The notes: a model not told the origin generated them from the sequence alone. A DNA stretch of 64,000 bases from Saxidomus purpurata (GCA_022818135.1 JAFMSR010000012.1:8394070-8458069); one strand, 5' to 3'; positions 1 through 12,497 are shown, counted from the stretch's first letter. Translations and numbers: made by a program.

Positions 1-366
1 TATAGGGATGAAATCCTCCACCTGGTTGTAGTTCCATTTGTTCAACAGCGTTACTTAATTTTCCAGCATGATAATGCCCGGCCCCATGTTGCCAGAGTTT
101 GTCAAGACCTCGCAAACCATTACATTTACCCACTTGACTGGCTGCCGTACAGTCCAGATTTGTCCCCAATCGAACATCTGTGGGATGAACTTGACAGGAG
201 GATAAGGGGGCGTAGGAATACCCCCTCTACACTCGACTGACTAAGGACAGCATTGTTGGAAGAGTGGAACAATATCCCAATGAGAAGGATTAATGCACTG
301 ATGATTTCCATGCTCAAGAGAATAAGGGCTGTGACAGATGCGCGAGGGGGGCATACAAGATACTGA
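1..366 (+). pseudogene. Tc1/mariner-type transposase, 3' part, decayed
   Basis: Frame 1 reads as the C-terminal half of a Tc1-family DDE transposase, the enzyme that cuts and pastes the element. The motif HDNARPHVA, which carries the second catalytic Asp, is followed by DWLPYSPDLSPIEHLWDEL, which carries the third catalytic acid. I count 33 residues between that Asp and Glu; the family norm is 34, so one codon may have been lost. An in-frame TGA at 238-240 breaks the frame. The reading then continues to a stop at 364-366. The N-terminal DNA-binding part lies before the window. The terminal inverted repeat should lie shortly after 366, but I could not pair it with a partner. This is a dead copy. 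Confidence 0.85.
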
Positions 367-1152
367 CTAGTCTGTCGATTTCACTTTGCGATATTGGGGG
401 GTACCGTCAAATGTGCTTCATGAATTATTGGTCAAAATCTTACGACATTTTGGTTATTTGTTTATTAAAGATTGTTTTTTATACTCATATAAAATAGTGT
501 ATATAACATCAAACACATCACTTTAAATCACCTCAAATGTTTACCGTGCTTTCTTTATCCTTTCAGTATATTTTATGGACAGTTCTCATTATGTTGCACA
601 TCTTAATACTGTAAATTGTGTAAATTTCACGTGACGAAAATTTCATGATTTGTGAGCAGACAGACTTATCCAGGAATTTTAAATTCCAGAAACGAGAGTT
701 CTCTAATAGTAAATATCTATGTGAAATGAATCTTTTTGCAGATTTTTCAATTAGCGAAGTAGGAAATTTGTGGAAATAAAGTTTTCGCGAACATTACCCA
801 ATTAACAGTACCCTGTTTGCTCAAGCCGTTAATGAATGTGAGGTTTGACAAATAGGCAGTTTGAAATATGTACACAAGTCAAGATTTGTGATGTGTACGG
901 GTACATCTAATGTGTATACACTGTATTACAGTACAATCCATATATAAGAAACTCCTTTGGGACCATTTAAATTTGTTCCTTATATCCAGAGTATGTTATA
1001 TCCATATAGCTTTTTCATATAAAACAAAGAAGGAAAAAATTTATCCAAGAAAATTTGTTCCTTATAACCGGAATTTGCTTTATATAGAGCTGTTATGTAC
1101 CGAGTTTAGTTGTTGATAAAATTATGTAAAATATGTTGTTATCTTATTTCAG

Positions 1153-1283
1153 ATCGAGAAGAATCAATGGGTAAAGGGGTGAAGCATATAGAAGAGATGG
1201 AGATGTTGACAAATGATGGACAGGCAAATATAAGTGATGAAAATGATGACGAAGAAATATTTAACGTTAGAGAAAACAGATAG
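1153..1283 (+). CDS. Probable last coding exon of an unidentified gene
   Basis: A good acceptor (ttatttcag, ending 1152) is followed by an open stretch to TAG at 1281-1283, with phase 2+codons. It encodes about 42 residues that are rich in acid and end SDENDDEEIFNVRENR. Such acidic tails are common at the C-termini of membrane-trafficking and transporter proteins, but I do not recognise the family. No upstream exon can be identified in 1-1150, where a Tc1 relic occupies the start, so the rest of the gene probably lies before the window. The call rests on the splice acceptor, the codon-like composition and the long following region ending in a polyadenylation signal. Confidence 0.5.
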
Positions 1284-3025
1284 CAGTAAAAGTGGCAATT
1301 GTCGTTATCCTCTGCAGCATTTTTGTGGCTTTGTTATAACTACTAATGTACCTTACTCCTCCACGCTCTTGGGACCACAAGATTGGTTGTTGTTATTCGC
1401 AATATAATTGCATTTTTGTTTATTTGCAATGTATCATTTTGTCATTTTCAAATGAAGGAATGCTACTCATCCCCATTTCTCCCCAACCCCCAAGGCTAAG
1501 GTCAAGGTTTAATTTTGACCTTACCTTCTTATTCCAAAGAATTTTATTTTTTTATGTAAAGATTTTGAAACCATCTAACGCTTATGACTTTGCAGCAATA
1601 CTCGGCTTCTTTGCATGGAGGTCAAGGTTTCGTTTTGGGAGAGATTCTGTTTTGTAGAGCAATATAGCAGATATTTTGTGTAACAGTATTGAAACTTTAT
1701 ATTGCAGTGCAGTACCTATATTTACTTGTTGTTTATGTTATCAATTTTGGTAACTGGACCTCTTATATTTTACCTGTAAGGTTAAGTATTTTTATTCAAC
1801 AAAAAGTGCTATACAATGTATTGTAAATTGGATAATTTTTGCAATTTTATTTTAATTTTCGCTATTTTTCTTGCGAGTTTCCCACTTCACTAATTTAAAA
1901 ATATTATGAAAGATTCATTCCACATAGATTTACCACCGGTATTAGGGAAATTCTCCATTCGCTAACTTCAAATTTGCAAGTAAATCTGTCTGCTCACAAA
2001 TCGCGAAATATTTGTTTCGCTAAAATTACCCCAATTTACTGTAGTTGTGAGCTTTCTGCATGACTGCCTTCTGTCAGCTTGTTAACTTAATTTTGATATA
2101 GCGGTAATCTTAAAAAGTTCTGCCAGTTTACCTTTAAGAAAGCATAAATTCATGCCCTCGTAAAATGGCACATAGCAAGGACATTCGTGGTCTAAATTTA
2201 AGTAATTCAGGTCTGTAATTATAAAACCTTTTTCATACTTGACCTGATTCATGGAGCATAAAGAGTTATATGATAAAGGCCAGGTAAAAATAAATTCATT
2301 GTCTAAAATATGGCAGGATTTTGTCTCTGTTACTATAATTCATGACAACTGTTATTGTCATATTTAAATGGCAATATAATTTTATGTAGATACTATTGTC
2401 GTTATGATACTGTTAATCAGTTTGAATTTGCAAGACAAAAAGTTTGCAATTTCTGATAGATCTCCAGGTCAAATCACGAGACCAAGAATTTGCGAACAAG
2501 TAACCCCATATGTTTCTGGAAATCGTTCATTACCGGAGAACTTAATTTGAATGCGCAAAAAGATGAATTCGTAAAAAAAGTGCTCTTGCTATAACAAAGT
2601 TCTCATGAAAATTTTAGGATTTACAGTATGCATACTTTATTTTTTAACAAAATATTAAATTGTTAGATTTTGAGGATTGTTTACTTTTTGAAGGGATTCT
2701 TTTAATACAAGTAGGACTATACGTGTATTTTGTTATAAAAAATTTCTTTGAGAAATGTCACTGATAGTTAAATTTAAAGAATAGTTTTGCTATAAGCAGT
2801 GTTTACTATTTATATAACGGTCTAGTCAATTGTTAGTTTAATAGAAAATAAGTCTCTTATAGAAGAGACCTTTGTGTACTTACCGATTTCAAACTTAATT
2901 TTTTTCTGACGACATTTTTGTACATACTATGTTAACATTATATTTAAGTTTCAGTAGTTTTAAATATTGTATGAAATATCAGTATTTACCAATTAAGATA
3001 AATAAATTTCCAAAATTATCCTGTG
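1284..3025 (+). other. Putative 3' UTR of the gene ending at 1283
   Basis: AT-rich, non-coding stretch without recognised repeats. An AATAAA-type signal (gataaataaa) lies at about 2998-3007, just before the repeat DNA at 3050. This fits a long 3' UTR, though no transcript evidence is available. Confidence 0.3.
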
Positions 3026-3049
3026 TTCTTGAGTCATTTATATTTTTAT

Positions 3050-3240
3050 ATTTCAAGGGCCATAATCTGAAAGTGTCATGGTTATCGAACCTGGCCGAAA
3101 CATAATGTCCACAAACATGTTCAGCAAGTTTGGTGAAGATCAGATGAAAATTGTTTGACTAAGAGAGCGGACAAAGTGTGGATGCTGCCCGCATGCATCA
3201 GGTGTTCCTATTATAATGTCCCTTTGGGCATATAAAAATG
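3050..3240. repeat. Fragment of a pearl-like interspersed repeat
   Basis: It begins with a 'gggccataatctgaaagtg' type sequence and ends with 'gtccctttgggcatataaa'. The end is the same style as that of the element ending at 5742 ('gtcccttcgggcgtataaa'). It is a short non-coding copy of a related family. Confidence 0.5.
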
Positions 3241-3764
3241 TCTAGTTACTGTTAGTTGCTGTCTTGTTAGCTGCTTTGCCAATAATGTGCTGGATCTCAC
3301 CCGTGCAATGAAATGAATGCATTGCAAGTTTCCAGCATATACGGGCATATTATGCAGGGAGGATGTAACCTATAGCCCCTATATTGCATTTGATTTCTGC
3401 ATAGTAAATTTATATGGGAAAATTGTATCATTTTTAGTTAAAGTAGGCAAATGCTACTGAGTTCAAGTCTGTAAGTGAACAATTGAGGTTAGAGGTACTA
3501 TAATATTGAAACCACCCTAAGTAACCACATAGTTTTGAGCCCTTGCTTCGCTTTGCACAAGTCCATCAAAACCTACAATGTACCACAGGTACAGAACACT
3601 TACTAATTTGAATGTTTTTTCTTTTTTTTTTAAACATTTCTCTCCCACTACCTGCTCCCATCCCTTCACAAGAAAAATCCTGCTGAGGTAGGACCACCCA
3701 TCCCAAAATTTAACTCGCTGGGGTAAGAACCCCCAGTGACCTGTAATTGTAAAATCCAACAAGG

Positions 3765-4100
3765 AGTCTCGGATGAAGAGCAGACAAGACTTTTTTCACA
3801 TTTCAGACCCCTGTGACCTTGACCTTTAACCATATGACCCCATATTGTTCATCTTAATATGTACAACTCAGATTTTTTACATCTCGGGCCCTAGTGATGT
3901 TGACCTTTGACCTCAATAACCCCAAATTATATAATATGCACAAGTAGACTTCATACTGATGCTTCACACCAATTGCAAGGGGTTTTGGAGATGAGAAGCA
4001 GACAAGATTTCTTCACATGTCTGACCGTAAGACTGACCGTGACCTTGAACCATCTATGACCCTACATTGTAGTATGCACAACTACACTTCACACTGATGC
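3765..4100. repeat. Two degenerate tandem units with TGACCTTGACCT motifs
   Basis: Two copies of a segment starting 'gagcagacaaga' / 'gaagcagacaaga' (near 3777 and 3995) each run into 'cacatttcagacc' / 'cacatgtctgacc' and then TGACCTTGACC-like sequence. The spacing is about 217 bp. The unit is non-coding and probably belongs to the same repeat class as the adjacent array. Confidence 0.5.
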
Positions 4101-4184
4101 TTCCAAACCATGTTTCAGTCTTCCTAAAAAGTTTTTTAACAGTGCCTGACATTTTGACAGAACAACTGAAACTATTGTGTAACA

Positions 4185-5742
4185 AGAGCACCGCAAAGCG
4201 CAGCAATATACGCCCGAAGTGTTGTATCAGAGAATGGGAGCAAAATTTAGGCTGTTGAAGCCCAACGGACAGGAACAAGAATAAACCAAAATCGAAGTTA
4301 TATAAAAAAATCTAAGTCCCCAACCAGAAAATCCTAACCAGGTACAAAAATGTCAAAAAACACCAAAACATTGGAGGTACCATTCATGTTGTACCACAGA
4401 AAAGTGGTCTCGGTTTTTCCGTACTGCCAATAATAAAAAAGTTACAAAATATGCTATTGATAGTAACATAAAAGGGAAGTAATTCAATAAAAAAATTAAG
4501 CAAACAAAATAGGATCTCCAAAATAAAAACAAGAGCACTGTAATCAAGAGCAAATGCAGAGCAATATCCACACAGTTATATGACGCTTGAACCCTAAGTG
4601 TGACCTTGACCTTGAAGTGAGCCATCCGGAACATGGCTTCTGCACATCGTCTCAATGTGGTAAACATTTGTGTCAGGTTTCTTCAAAATCATTCACGGGG
4701 TTCAAGAGTTACAGAGCAGAAGGGAAAAAAGTCATATGATCTTTGAGCCCTGAGTATGACCTTGACCTTGAATCCAGCCATCCGGAACATTGCTTCTGCA
4801 CGTCCTCTCGGTCTGGTTAACATTTGTGTCAGGTTTCTTCGAAATCCTTCAAGGGGTTCAAGAGTTACAGAGCGGAAGGGAAACAAAATCATATGACCTT
4901 TGACCCCTGAGTATGACCTTGACCTTGAATCCAGCCATCCAGAACATTGCTTCTGCACGTCGTCTCAGTCTGGTTAACATTTGTGTCAGGTTTCTTCAAA
5001 ATCCTTCATTTTAGGGGTTCAAGAGTTACAGAGCGGGAGGGAAACAAAATCATATCACCTTTGACCGCTAAGTATGACCTTGACCTTGAATCCAGCCATC
5101 CGGAACATTGCTTCTGCACGTCGTCTCAGTCTGGTTAACATTTGTGTCAGGTTTCTTCGAAATCCTTCAAGGGGTTCAAGAGTTACAGAGCGGAAGGGAA
5201 ACAAAATCATATCACCTTTGACCGCTAAGTATGACCTTGACCTTGAATCCAGCCATCCGGAACATTGCTTCTGCACGTCGTCTCAGTCTGGTTAACATTT
5301 GTGTCAGGTTTCTTCGAAATCCTTCAAGGGGTTCAAGAGTTACAGAGCGGAAGGGAAACAAAATCATATCACCTTTGACCGCTAAGTATGACCTTGACCT
5401 TGAATCCAGCCATCAGGAATATTGCTTCTGCACGTCGTCTCAGTCTGGTTAACATTTGTGTCAGGTTTCTTCGAAATCCTTCAAGGGGTTCAAGAGTTAC
5501 AGAGCGGAAGGGAAACAAAATCATATCACCTTTGACCGCTAAGTATGACGTGACCTTGAATCCAGCCATCTGGAACATTGCTTCTGCACGTCGTCTCTGT
5601 CTGGTTAACATTTGTGTCAGGTTTCTTCGAAATCCTTCAAGGGGTTCAAGAGTTACAGAGTGGAAGGGAAATTGCTAAAGGACTGAGACGGACAGACGGA
5701 CACCGAGGCGACAACATAATACGTCCCTTCGGGCGTATAAAA
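4185..5742 (+). mobile_element. Pearl-like TIR element with internal 157-bp tandem array
   Basis: The element is bounded by matching inverted ends: tatacgcccgaag at 4207-4219 and its complement cttcgggcgtata at 5727-5739. Inside, about seven tandem units run from about 4589 to 5670. The recurring 'aatccagcc' landmark falls at 4771, 4928, 5089, 5246, 5403 and 5559, giving spacings of 157, 157, 161, 157, 157 and 156. Each unit contains TGACCTTGACCTT. A short 'gacggacagacggacac' run precedes the right end. The open frames running through the array on both strands arise from the repeat and are not genes. The architecture resembles non-autonomous elements described from bivalves. Confidence 0.75.
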
Positions 5743-5744
5743 AG

Positions 5745-6197
5745 GCCATAAAGTCCCGATATTTACTGACTGACATGTCAGGCAGACAGGCACTTTTTTG
5801 GGAAGGCTGATGTTTGATGAAAATCAAACTAGGGGCTTTGGAGATGAGCTGACATTGACTGGTACCAAACCTAATTGTTCATGTCCTCCGCATCTTTCAC
5901 TCGGATCATTTCTGAGTTTTATTCCTTTATTTATTCCATAGGATTAGTGTACAAATATTTTTGTCAGGCTATTTCACAGTAACCACTTGATGGAAAGGTA
6001 ATCTGTTCAGTCAAAATAGTCTTTCAAGTACACATTCCATTCCTGCATGTGTTTAATCATTGTTTAATGATTTGAGCTGTGCTGTGTGAAGTATAGCTCC
6101 TGGTCTGTATCCTAGCTGCTTATATGTTTGCCACAGAAAGTCTGAAAAACACAGGAGTTCCTTGTATGTTCTTCTGTAGCATTTGGTGCATTTGTAT
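5745..6197. other. Unassigned AT-rich sequence before the gap
   Basis: No gene is seen. A short segment near 5830-5850 ('ggggctttggagatgag') echoes the repeat at 3975-3995, so some of it is repeat-derived. Confidence 0.3.
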
Positions 6198-6697
6198 NNN
6201 NNNNNNNNNNNNNNNNNNNNNNNNNNNNNNNNNNNNNNNNNNNNNNNNNNNNNNNNNNNNNNNNNNNNNNNNNNNNNNNNNNNNNNNNNNNNNNNNNNNN
6301 NNNNNNNNNNNNNNNNNNNNNNNNNNNNNNNNNNNNNNNNNNNNNNNNNNNNNNNNNNNNNNNNNNNNNNNNNNNNNNNNNNNNNNNNNNNNNNNNNNNN
6401 NNNNNNNNNNNNNNNNNNNNNNNNNNNNNNNNNNNNNNNNNNNNNNNNNNNNNNNNNNNNNNNNNNNNNNNNNNNNNNNNNNNNNNNNNNNNNNNNNNNN
6501 NNNNNNNNNNNNNNNNNNNNNNNNNNNNNNNNNNNNNNNNNNNNNNNNNNNNNNNNNNNNNNNNNNNNNNNNNNNNNNNNNNNNNNNNNNNNNNNNNNNN
6601 NNNNNNNNNNNNNNNNNNNNNNNNNNNNNNNNNNNNNNNNNNNNNNNNNNNNNNNNNNNNNNNNNNNNNNNNNNNNNNNNNNNNNNNNNNNNNNNNN
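6198..6697. other. Assembly gap of 500 N
   Basis: Exactly 500 consecutive N; the round size suggests a scaffold-join placeholder rather than a measured length. Frames that cross it have no meaning. Confidence 0.99.
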
Positions 6698-7334
6698 TTG
6701 AGGATTTTGAAAGTAGGAGTCCCGGACTCCTTTGTCAGGAAAAATAGGAGTCCCATCTAAAAATGTTGGAGTTCTTAAATGTTTTTAAGAACAGTTCGCT
6801 GACCCAAACCGAAGATTGGCTTCTACATGAATGTATTACAGTATTGCAATGGTATGATATAATTGGATTACCTGGGATAACACAAGGAAACAAAAGTGTT
6901 TGTTTTTTTCAACTGTATTGCTTTCAAATGTGAAAATATGCAAAACAAGCTATAAGCAATGCAAGCACATTACAACGTATCAAGGGTCGAAATATTGATA
7001 ATTTTTATAGCAAAATGAAAGTGCTTATTTAGTTATCTGATTCATTACTTTTAATATGCTTAATAAGCACTATTCATTCTATACCAATGCATGAAAAACT
7101 TTGTTGCGTGAATGATAAACAAACTGTTCTGTCAACATGTCATTAAAAATACTTCTGCATAATTAAAACTGTTCAAACAACATGGAACTATTCTAACAAT
7201 AGTCTTATTAATAAAGTGTCAGTTCATTCAATATTCATATGGGTTAACTTCACCTAAAGTAACAGTTCAGTCAATATTTCAATGCATAAACAAACTGAAA
7301 TTATAGATCATCACGTATTCCTATGCACACACTT
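6698..7334. other. AT-rich sequence with no recognised feature
   Basis: A short direct echo ('taggagtccc' at about 6706 and 6746) follows the gap. Otherwise I see no coding or structural signal until the hAT relic. Confidence 0.3.
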
Positions 7335-8730
7335 GTTACTTTACGCGTTTTTTCATTGAACAGAATTTCACAACTGAAGGCTTGGGGTCAAAGTGCTCAA
7401 CCTGAAGCCCCTCTTCAACAACTCTCATGAGCTTGGGTCACTGTTTCATGATTAAGACGGCTGCATTGTTTTCATTCTATTGTGGACACTAAATCCTCGT
7501 TCACAGACTATAGAAGTAATTGGAGAAACAAGTACAATGCTACATTGTAGCAAATTTGACAAAGTCTGGAAAAACTGTAATGATGATCATGTAGAATGTG
7601 TGAACAGGCATTTACTAGTAGCATGTTTAAAGATTTCAGGATATTAACTTTCAGCTGAAAACAGTAACAGCTCTGTCATTATCAATGAAACCAGATTCAC
7701 CCCAATATATTCTGCATAGCTCTCTCAACTCCACCTCTCCATGGCTTTCCATGTCTTTCACCTTTTTCTGTTTGCATGACTCAAAATAGTGTTCAGCAAC
7801 TGCAAGCTTTTCACTGAGGCTTTGTCATACGTTGTTTCAAGATTGTCAACAAGTTTATCTATGAATTCTGAAGAAGAATTCTGAAACTGCATTCTTAGAT
7901 GCTCTCTATCAGTCACTTTTACACAACAATACAGACCATTTTCATTCCCATTATAGACCTTCTCCAACTCTACACCATTTGCATTCTTAAATTGCTGTAA
8001 CTTAAGTATGCTGGACTCAGCCATCTAAGTTGCTGTCTCTACATCAACATTGTCTCTCTGAAAAATCTTTGACAATTTGTGTATTACAGACAAACCCTGA
8101 AACTAGTACAAATGTTACACTTTTCATCTTTGCCAACATAAACCCTTAGCTTCTGGACTGCCCTTGGATGCTTGATGTTCCAATATGTTATACACAGCAG
8201 GGTAACAATCTACAGCCAACTGAAGCTTACTGGTTCTTTCAAAGTCAAGTACAACATTATATCACCTCAGACATGGCACGTAGTTCATTGTATCTAACTG
8301 CAGAGTTACTGAAATACTTATAAACCATTTTTAGTGTATGTTGATACTCATTGAGGAGAGGGATATCTCTACAAGCTTGTCCAGCAGCAACAGTCAATCT
8401 GTGAGCAACACAGTGAATTTAAATCATGTGTGGTGAATACTGTTTCAGTTTTGCCCCTACACCATTAAGCCTACCAGTCATGACCGAAGCACAATCACTG
8501 GCTAATGTTATTAATTTTGACATTGGGATACTTTGCTTTCACTTTTGTGGACTGTTATGTCTGTGCTCTCATCTGTAATTAATCCAATAAATTCTGACTG
8601 TGAAATGTTGTTGTCAATTTTCTCTTCCAGAGTTTATGGCATCAGGCAGTTGTGTCTTGGCTTCCTCAACGGTGTACAACTTGGCGGCATCTTGAAGATC
8701 GGGACATTTGTTCTTTATCTAAAATATTAA
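7335..8730 (-). pseudogene. hAT-family (ZNF862-like) transposase relic
   Basis: Read on the minus strand, scattered frames give the order expected of a ZNF862/DUF4371-type hAT transposase. First come FIGLITDESTDI and SDCASVMTGRLNGVGAKL, with IHCVAHRL after an in-frame stop near 8415. An open stretch follows at 8024-7758 with FIDKLVDNLETTYDKASV. The dimerisation motif IVCERGFSVHNRMKT is near 7450-7490, and a tail similar to EEGLQVEHFDPK is near 7390. Several frameshifts and stops show that it is dead. Family members cut and paste DNA and have also been co-opted by host genomes. The 5' end stops abruptly at 8729, where another repeat begins. Confidence 0.8.
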
Positions 8731-8775
8731 CTAGATGGGTGTTCAGTTGAACACTTGTGTCGCCCTCTTACACTT
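8729..8775 (-). repeat. Solo terminal end of the 39.99-40.62 kb element family
   Basis: The sequence from aactagatgggtgttcag to cgccctcttac is the reverse complement, with about one mismatch, of the right end of the element at 40565-40618. It sits exactly where the hAT relic stops being readable. Confidence 0.75.
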
Positions 8776-10225
8776 TATTTTTATACATTATGCGTCTAAT
8801 TTTCGGCCTTTCCTTTCACAGTTATCAGATGATGAACAGTTAATTCATAAATACATTGTTTGTCGTGTGTCTTCATATTCATGATATTAAACACAATCAC
8901 ACACGATCCAACACCTAGCAATCAAGTATTGGAAAACACCACATGTGTTTATTGGTTTAACACACGAAACAGATAGACTGCTTTACATTTCTTCAGCTGT
9001 CAAATTGTGTCTTGTATATTGTCATGAATTAGGGGCTTGCGTTTCACGAAAATTGTGTGCGTCCTTATGCCGTGGAATCATTGTCTGGATTTTTTAGCGT
9101 CCTTTTAGGGAAAGAATGCATGCAAATACGCGGATTTAAGGGTTTATAAGAACACTGCTCCTATCCACTGGGTGACAGTATATGAGTGGTAAAAGGTTTT
9201 ACAGGGGAGTACGATAATTTTGAGTATGTTACCGTGGTACGTGAAGTTTTAGGTACGATTAAAGACGCGATAGAACCTAACGTAGTCAAGTAAATTATAT
9301 GGTAGAGGCTTAGCAGAAAGAGAAATTTTACATAATTATTAACAGCCACTTTATAATAAATACTAATTTTCGTCTTACCAGTAAATAAACAAAACTGCAT
9401 TGAAGCTGCATTTTTCTTCGCTAAAACCCACTGCCATACCATACAACATTTAGTTGAATTATGCCTAATTCCTTTTGACCGGAAGTTGTAACATTTCAAC
9501 AGTGCGATGAAATGATAAGGAAAAAGATTGACATTCTCGGACACACCATTGACAGTAATTGGATTCGATTCACTGATGAAAAAGTGAATGTTCGCACAAA
9601 TGTCCAAGAACTTTGACTCAAATTAAGGTCCTTTAAGGATTAAGTTCTTATTTAGTTCAGATTTTGTTCAGATTTGTCACCGTTCCGCACCACTTAACCG
9701 CCAAACGGAGGCCGGCCAAGCGTTAATTTGGAATGAAGTACAGGACAATTGCTTTACGTTGACTGGGGAGGAAGACTGCGTTGACTGGGGAGGAAGTTAT
9801 GGCATATCTAAAAGATGTGAGTCTGTTTATAGTCGACACTGACTCTAGGAATGTTGCTACATGTACACTATGTTTTAAAAGTCAGCTTCAGTGGTATGAA
9901 ATATCAAAAGACTATGTGGAGAAACCTATAATTTTCTAGCAAATTTTTGGACAAAATCAGCGCCGTTATTGTGCAGCAATTAAGGAATTATTAGATGTAG
10001 TGACGTTTATAACTCAGTTTAGATGTCACCTCCTTGGCAATGAATTCCATTTCAGGAGAGGCTGTTTTATACTAATTTATTTTAGGTCGATTGTGAAACA
10101 AGTTATCCAACTTATATTAATCACTCTCGACACCTCATTCCTGATGGTATCCATCGCCGTGAAGGTATGAGAGAAGAGAAGCCAGTTTCCCATTTAATGC
10201 TGAGTGCCAAGCAAGGGAGCTACTG
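8776..10225. other. Gene-poor sequence
   Basis: No recognisable gene or repeat boundary. A 149-codon open frame on the minus strand (9607-9161) has no familiar motif and is not called. A 21-bp segment around 'gttgactggggaggaagt' is duplicated at 9758 and 9780. Confidence 0.3.
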
Positions 10226-10249
10226 GTACCATTTTTTACGTCTTTGGTA

Positions 10250-10322
10250 TGACGCGGCCAGGAAGCGAACCCACGACCTCCCGCACTCGAAGCGGACTCT
10301 ACCACTAGGCTATCGAGCGGAG
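10250..10322 (-). repeat. tRNA-derived SINE-like unit
   Basis: On the minus strand an RNA polymerase III A box (TAGCCTAGTGG, complement of 10302-10312) is followed by a B-box-like GGTTCGCTTCC (complement of 10261-10271). The spacing is tRNA-like. Acceptor-stem pairing is poor, so it is read as a SINE head rather than a tRNA gene. Confidence 0.6.
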
Positions 10323-10879
10323 AGGCTGTTTAAGATTGAGATGGATTATAGGCCTATCATTTAAATAAAAACGGATTAAATGGCAAGGTGGTTAGAGGTC
10401 CAATCGCAGTTCGATTTTCGAATCGAATACCACAGTGGGAGAAAACGTGTCAATTTTGACAGTTTATCACCCATACCATATGCGACCCAAATGAATGCCA
10501 GTGTTATGACCGGAAGACTATCCTTGCAGATATGAGATTTTTTACAATGACGTCACCAATTAAGTTTTCAGGCTTTTTACGCTTTAGCCAAGTTATGGGA
10601 TTCTTAAGACGTTATGACATTGTTTTAAAACCAAAACATATCAAACTCAATATTCGAGAGTCTAAAACGGATCAGTTGAAAAAGGACTAAACATTTTTAT
10701 CAGCAAAACAAACAATGCAACTTGTCCAGTGAAAGCCCTTGAGAGACATTTGTTCGTACCAGATGTTCCTGAGTGCTCTGATGAATTTGTTTAGAAAGGT
10801 TTCTTATTTTAAAGAATCACATACTTGAGAAAGGGCGAAGCTTTGTCTTATACAACTGAGATCTGAAGGGGCTACAGCG

Positions 10880-11113
10880 GTGGAGTCGTCGTGGTACAGT
10901 GGTAACGCGTTCGCCTCAGGATTGAAGGGCCCCGGGTTCGATCCCTACTATAGCAATGTAGGCAGTGTCCTTACGCAAGATACAACTAATTTCAGATTGC
11001 CTCTCTCTCTTCGAGGTTGATTCCATCTGCAATGAGTCTCGAGAGCGATTAATCTAAGTTGTAAGAACTTGTTTTGCAATCGAGAATAAATAAATTAGTA
11101 TATGATATATACA
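10880..11113 (+). mobile_element. tRNA-headed SINE, near complete
   Basis: The A box TGGTACAGTGG (10892-10902) and B box GGTTCGATCCC (10935-10945) form an internal pol III promoter. They are followed by a roughly 150-bp unrelated body and an A/T-rich tail (aataaataaattagtatatg). This is the most complete SINE in the window. It is non-coding and would depend on LINE machinery for movement. Confidence 0.75.
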
Positions 11114-11587
11114 GCGGCGGCAACCAGAGGGGCGCAAGACAGGCTGATAAAACGGCATGACCGATGGAAGTCCGACAAAGCTAAAGATGGTTATGTAAGT
11201 GAAAATGAGACAAGTCAATTACTTTAAATCTAGGTTTTTAATTAAAGCATTCACAGATAAAATTTAAAATATTTTGTGACTATATTTAAAATATAAAACG
11301 TTCAGCAATCTAATGTATTAAATGTTTTCACATAAATCTGAAGTTTATTCTTGTCAGAATTTGAACTCGATTAATGTATCATTATGTTATATTACTAATC
11401 CACTACATACAATGTATATCTGATTATTGAGAAATCAGTACATCTTTATGTATTTTGATAATTTGCCCCTACTTTTCCTTTTCGGTAAATGAATGGCTGT
11501 AGCGACCACACTTACACAGTTGCAACAAAGGTTACAAATATTTCTTGCTTTATCACGTGTTTTCAGTTTGTCTTTCTATCTCAGATA

Positions 11588-11680
11588 AAACGCTTTTTGT
11601 CTTTTTTTGGAAGTGAATGAAAACGGTTGATGTACACTCCAGTTAATAAGCGGGTGAATGAAAGGTGGTTTCTTGGACTT
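11588..11680 (-). repeat. LINE RNase H fragment, second copy
   Basis: The segment starting aaaacgctttttgtc and continuing through gaagtgaatgaaaacgg matches 14187-14290 closely. On the minus strand both give a peptide resembling the VYIN-x-VSVFIHFQNRQK region of a LINE RNase H. Confidence 0.55.
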
Positions 11681-12119
11681 TACAATTATCATCATTCTCT
11701 TTTCTAAGTGTTAAGAGATGGACTCAGTGAACCACCGTAAGTGGTTAATATTTATTTCAGAAATCATCGGAAGTGTGATTGTGTATTGCGTAACATTGAG
11801 AAACAAGAGAACCGCCTACGGGTGCCGGCCGCTCGTCTGCTTTCATTCTTTTACGGTTTATTTATTACAATTTTCTGTTTAACAGTGTCCTTGACCTTGA
11901 CCCCGAAACACAGTCACACAAAATGTTTCCGTAAATAATTATTGTCAGAACAAATTAACCTGATCCTGACCTTTATGCATGAATATTTCATTAAGTCGTT
12001 GCGTTGAATAAATTAATTTTCGTGAACGTATCGTGCAATAACGGTTCTTTTCGTTAGAAATACGGACATTCTCGCCGGTTTACAATTGTTTATACTGTTC
12101 ATAAATGACAAATAGACAA

Positions 12120-12200
12120 GTACTGACCACTGTAGCCAAGTGGTTAGTATGCAGAATTCTTGCCTAGAAATACAAGGGATCGAGTCATTTATTGTTTTTT
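12120..12200 (+). repeat. tRNA-derived SINE-like unit, degenerate
   Basis: A perfect A box TAGCCAAGTGG lies at 12133-12143 and a weak B box (GGATCGAGTCA) near 12178-12188. Confidence 0.5.
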
Positions 12201-12409
12201 CTTTTACTTTATCTGGTACTACTATGTACAACGAATGCAGTCGATCACGGAATGCACGAATATCACATGGTTTGTGTTTCTATTTAAAAAATATTAAAAT
12301 GTTGAAAAAATGATTAAGATGAAATTCTATAATATTCCTGAAAAATAAAAAGTTTAAAACATTAAATGGGCCAAACCATGAAAAAAAAACAAAAAAACAA
12401 TTTCATTGA

Positions 12410-12497
12410 CGTTGGCAGGACTCGAACGCACGAGACGCAGATTAGGAATTTTAAAGAACAAATTTGCTACGAACAGCTACCGACTCAGTCGATGTTA
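12410..12497 (-). repeat. tRNA-derived SINE-like unit
   Basis: On the minus strand, CGACTGAGTCGGTAGCTG-like sequence (12478-12495) and GCGTTCGAGTCCTGCC (12413-12428) give A- and B-box-like blocks at somewhat extended spacing. Confidence 0.5.

Noticed and set aside
4689..5678. Several 63-96 codon frames on both strands
   Set aside because: All arise from the 157-bp tandem array, repeat with it, and differ only by array point changes.
6112..6756. Frames running through the N stretch
   Set aside because: They consist mostly of unknown residues across an assembly gap.
9161..9607. 148-codon minus-strand frame
   Set aside because: No family motif; its composition looks like chance in AT-rich DNA and no splice context was found. 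A decayed element cannot be excluded.
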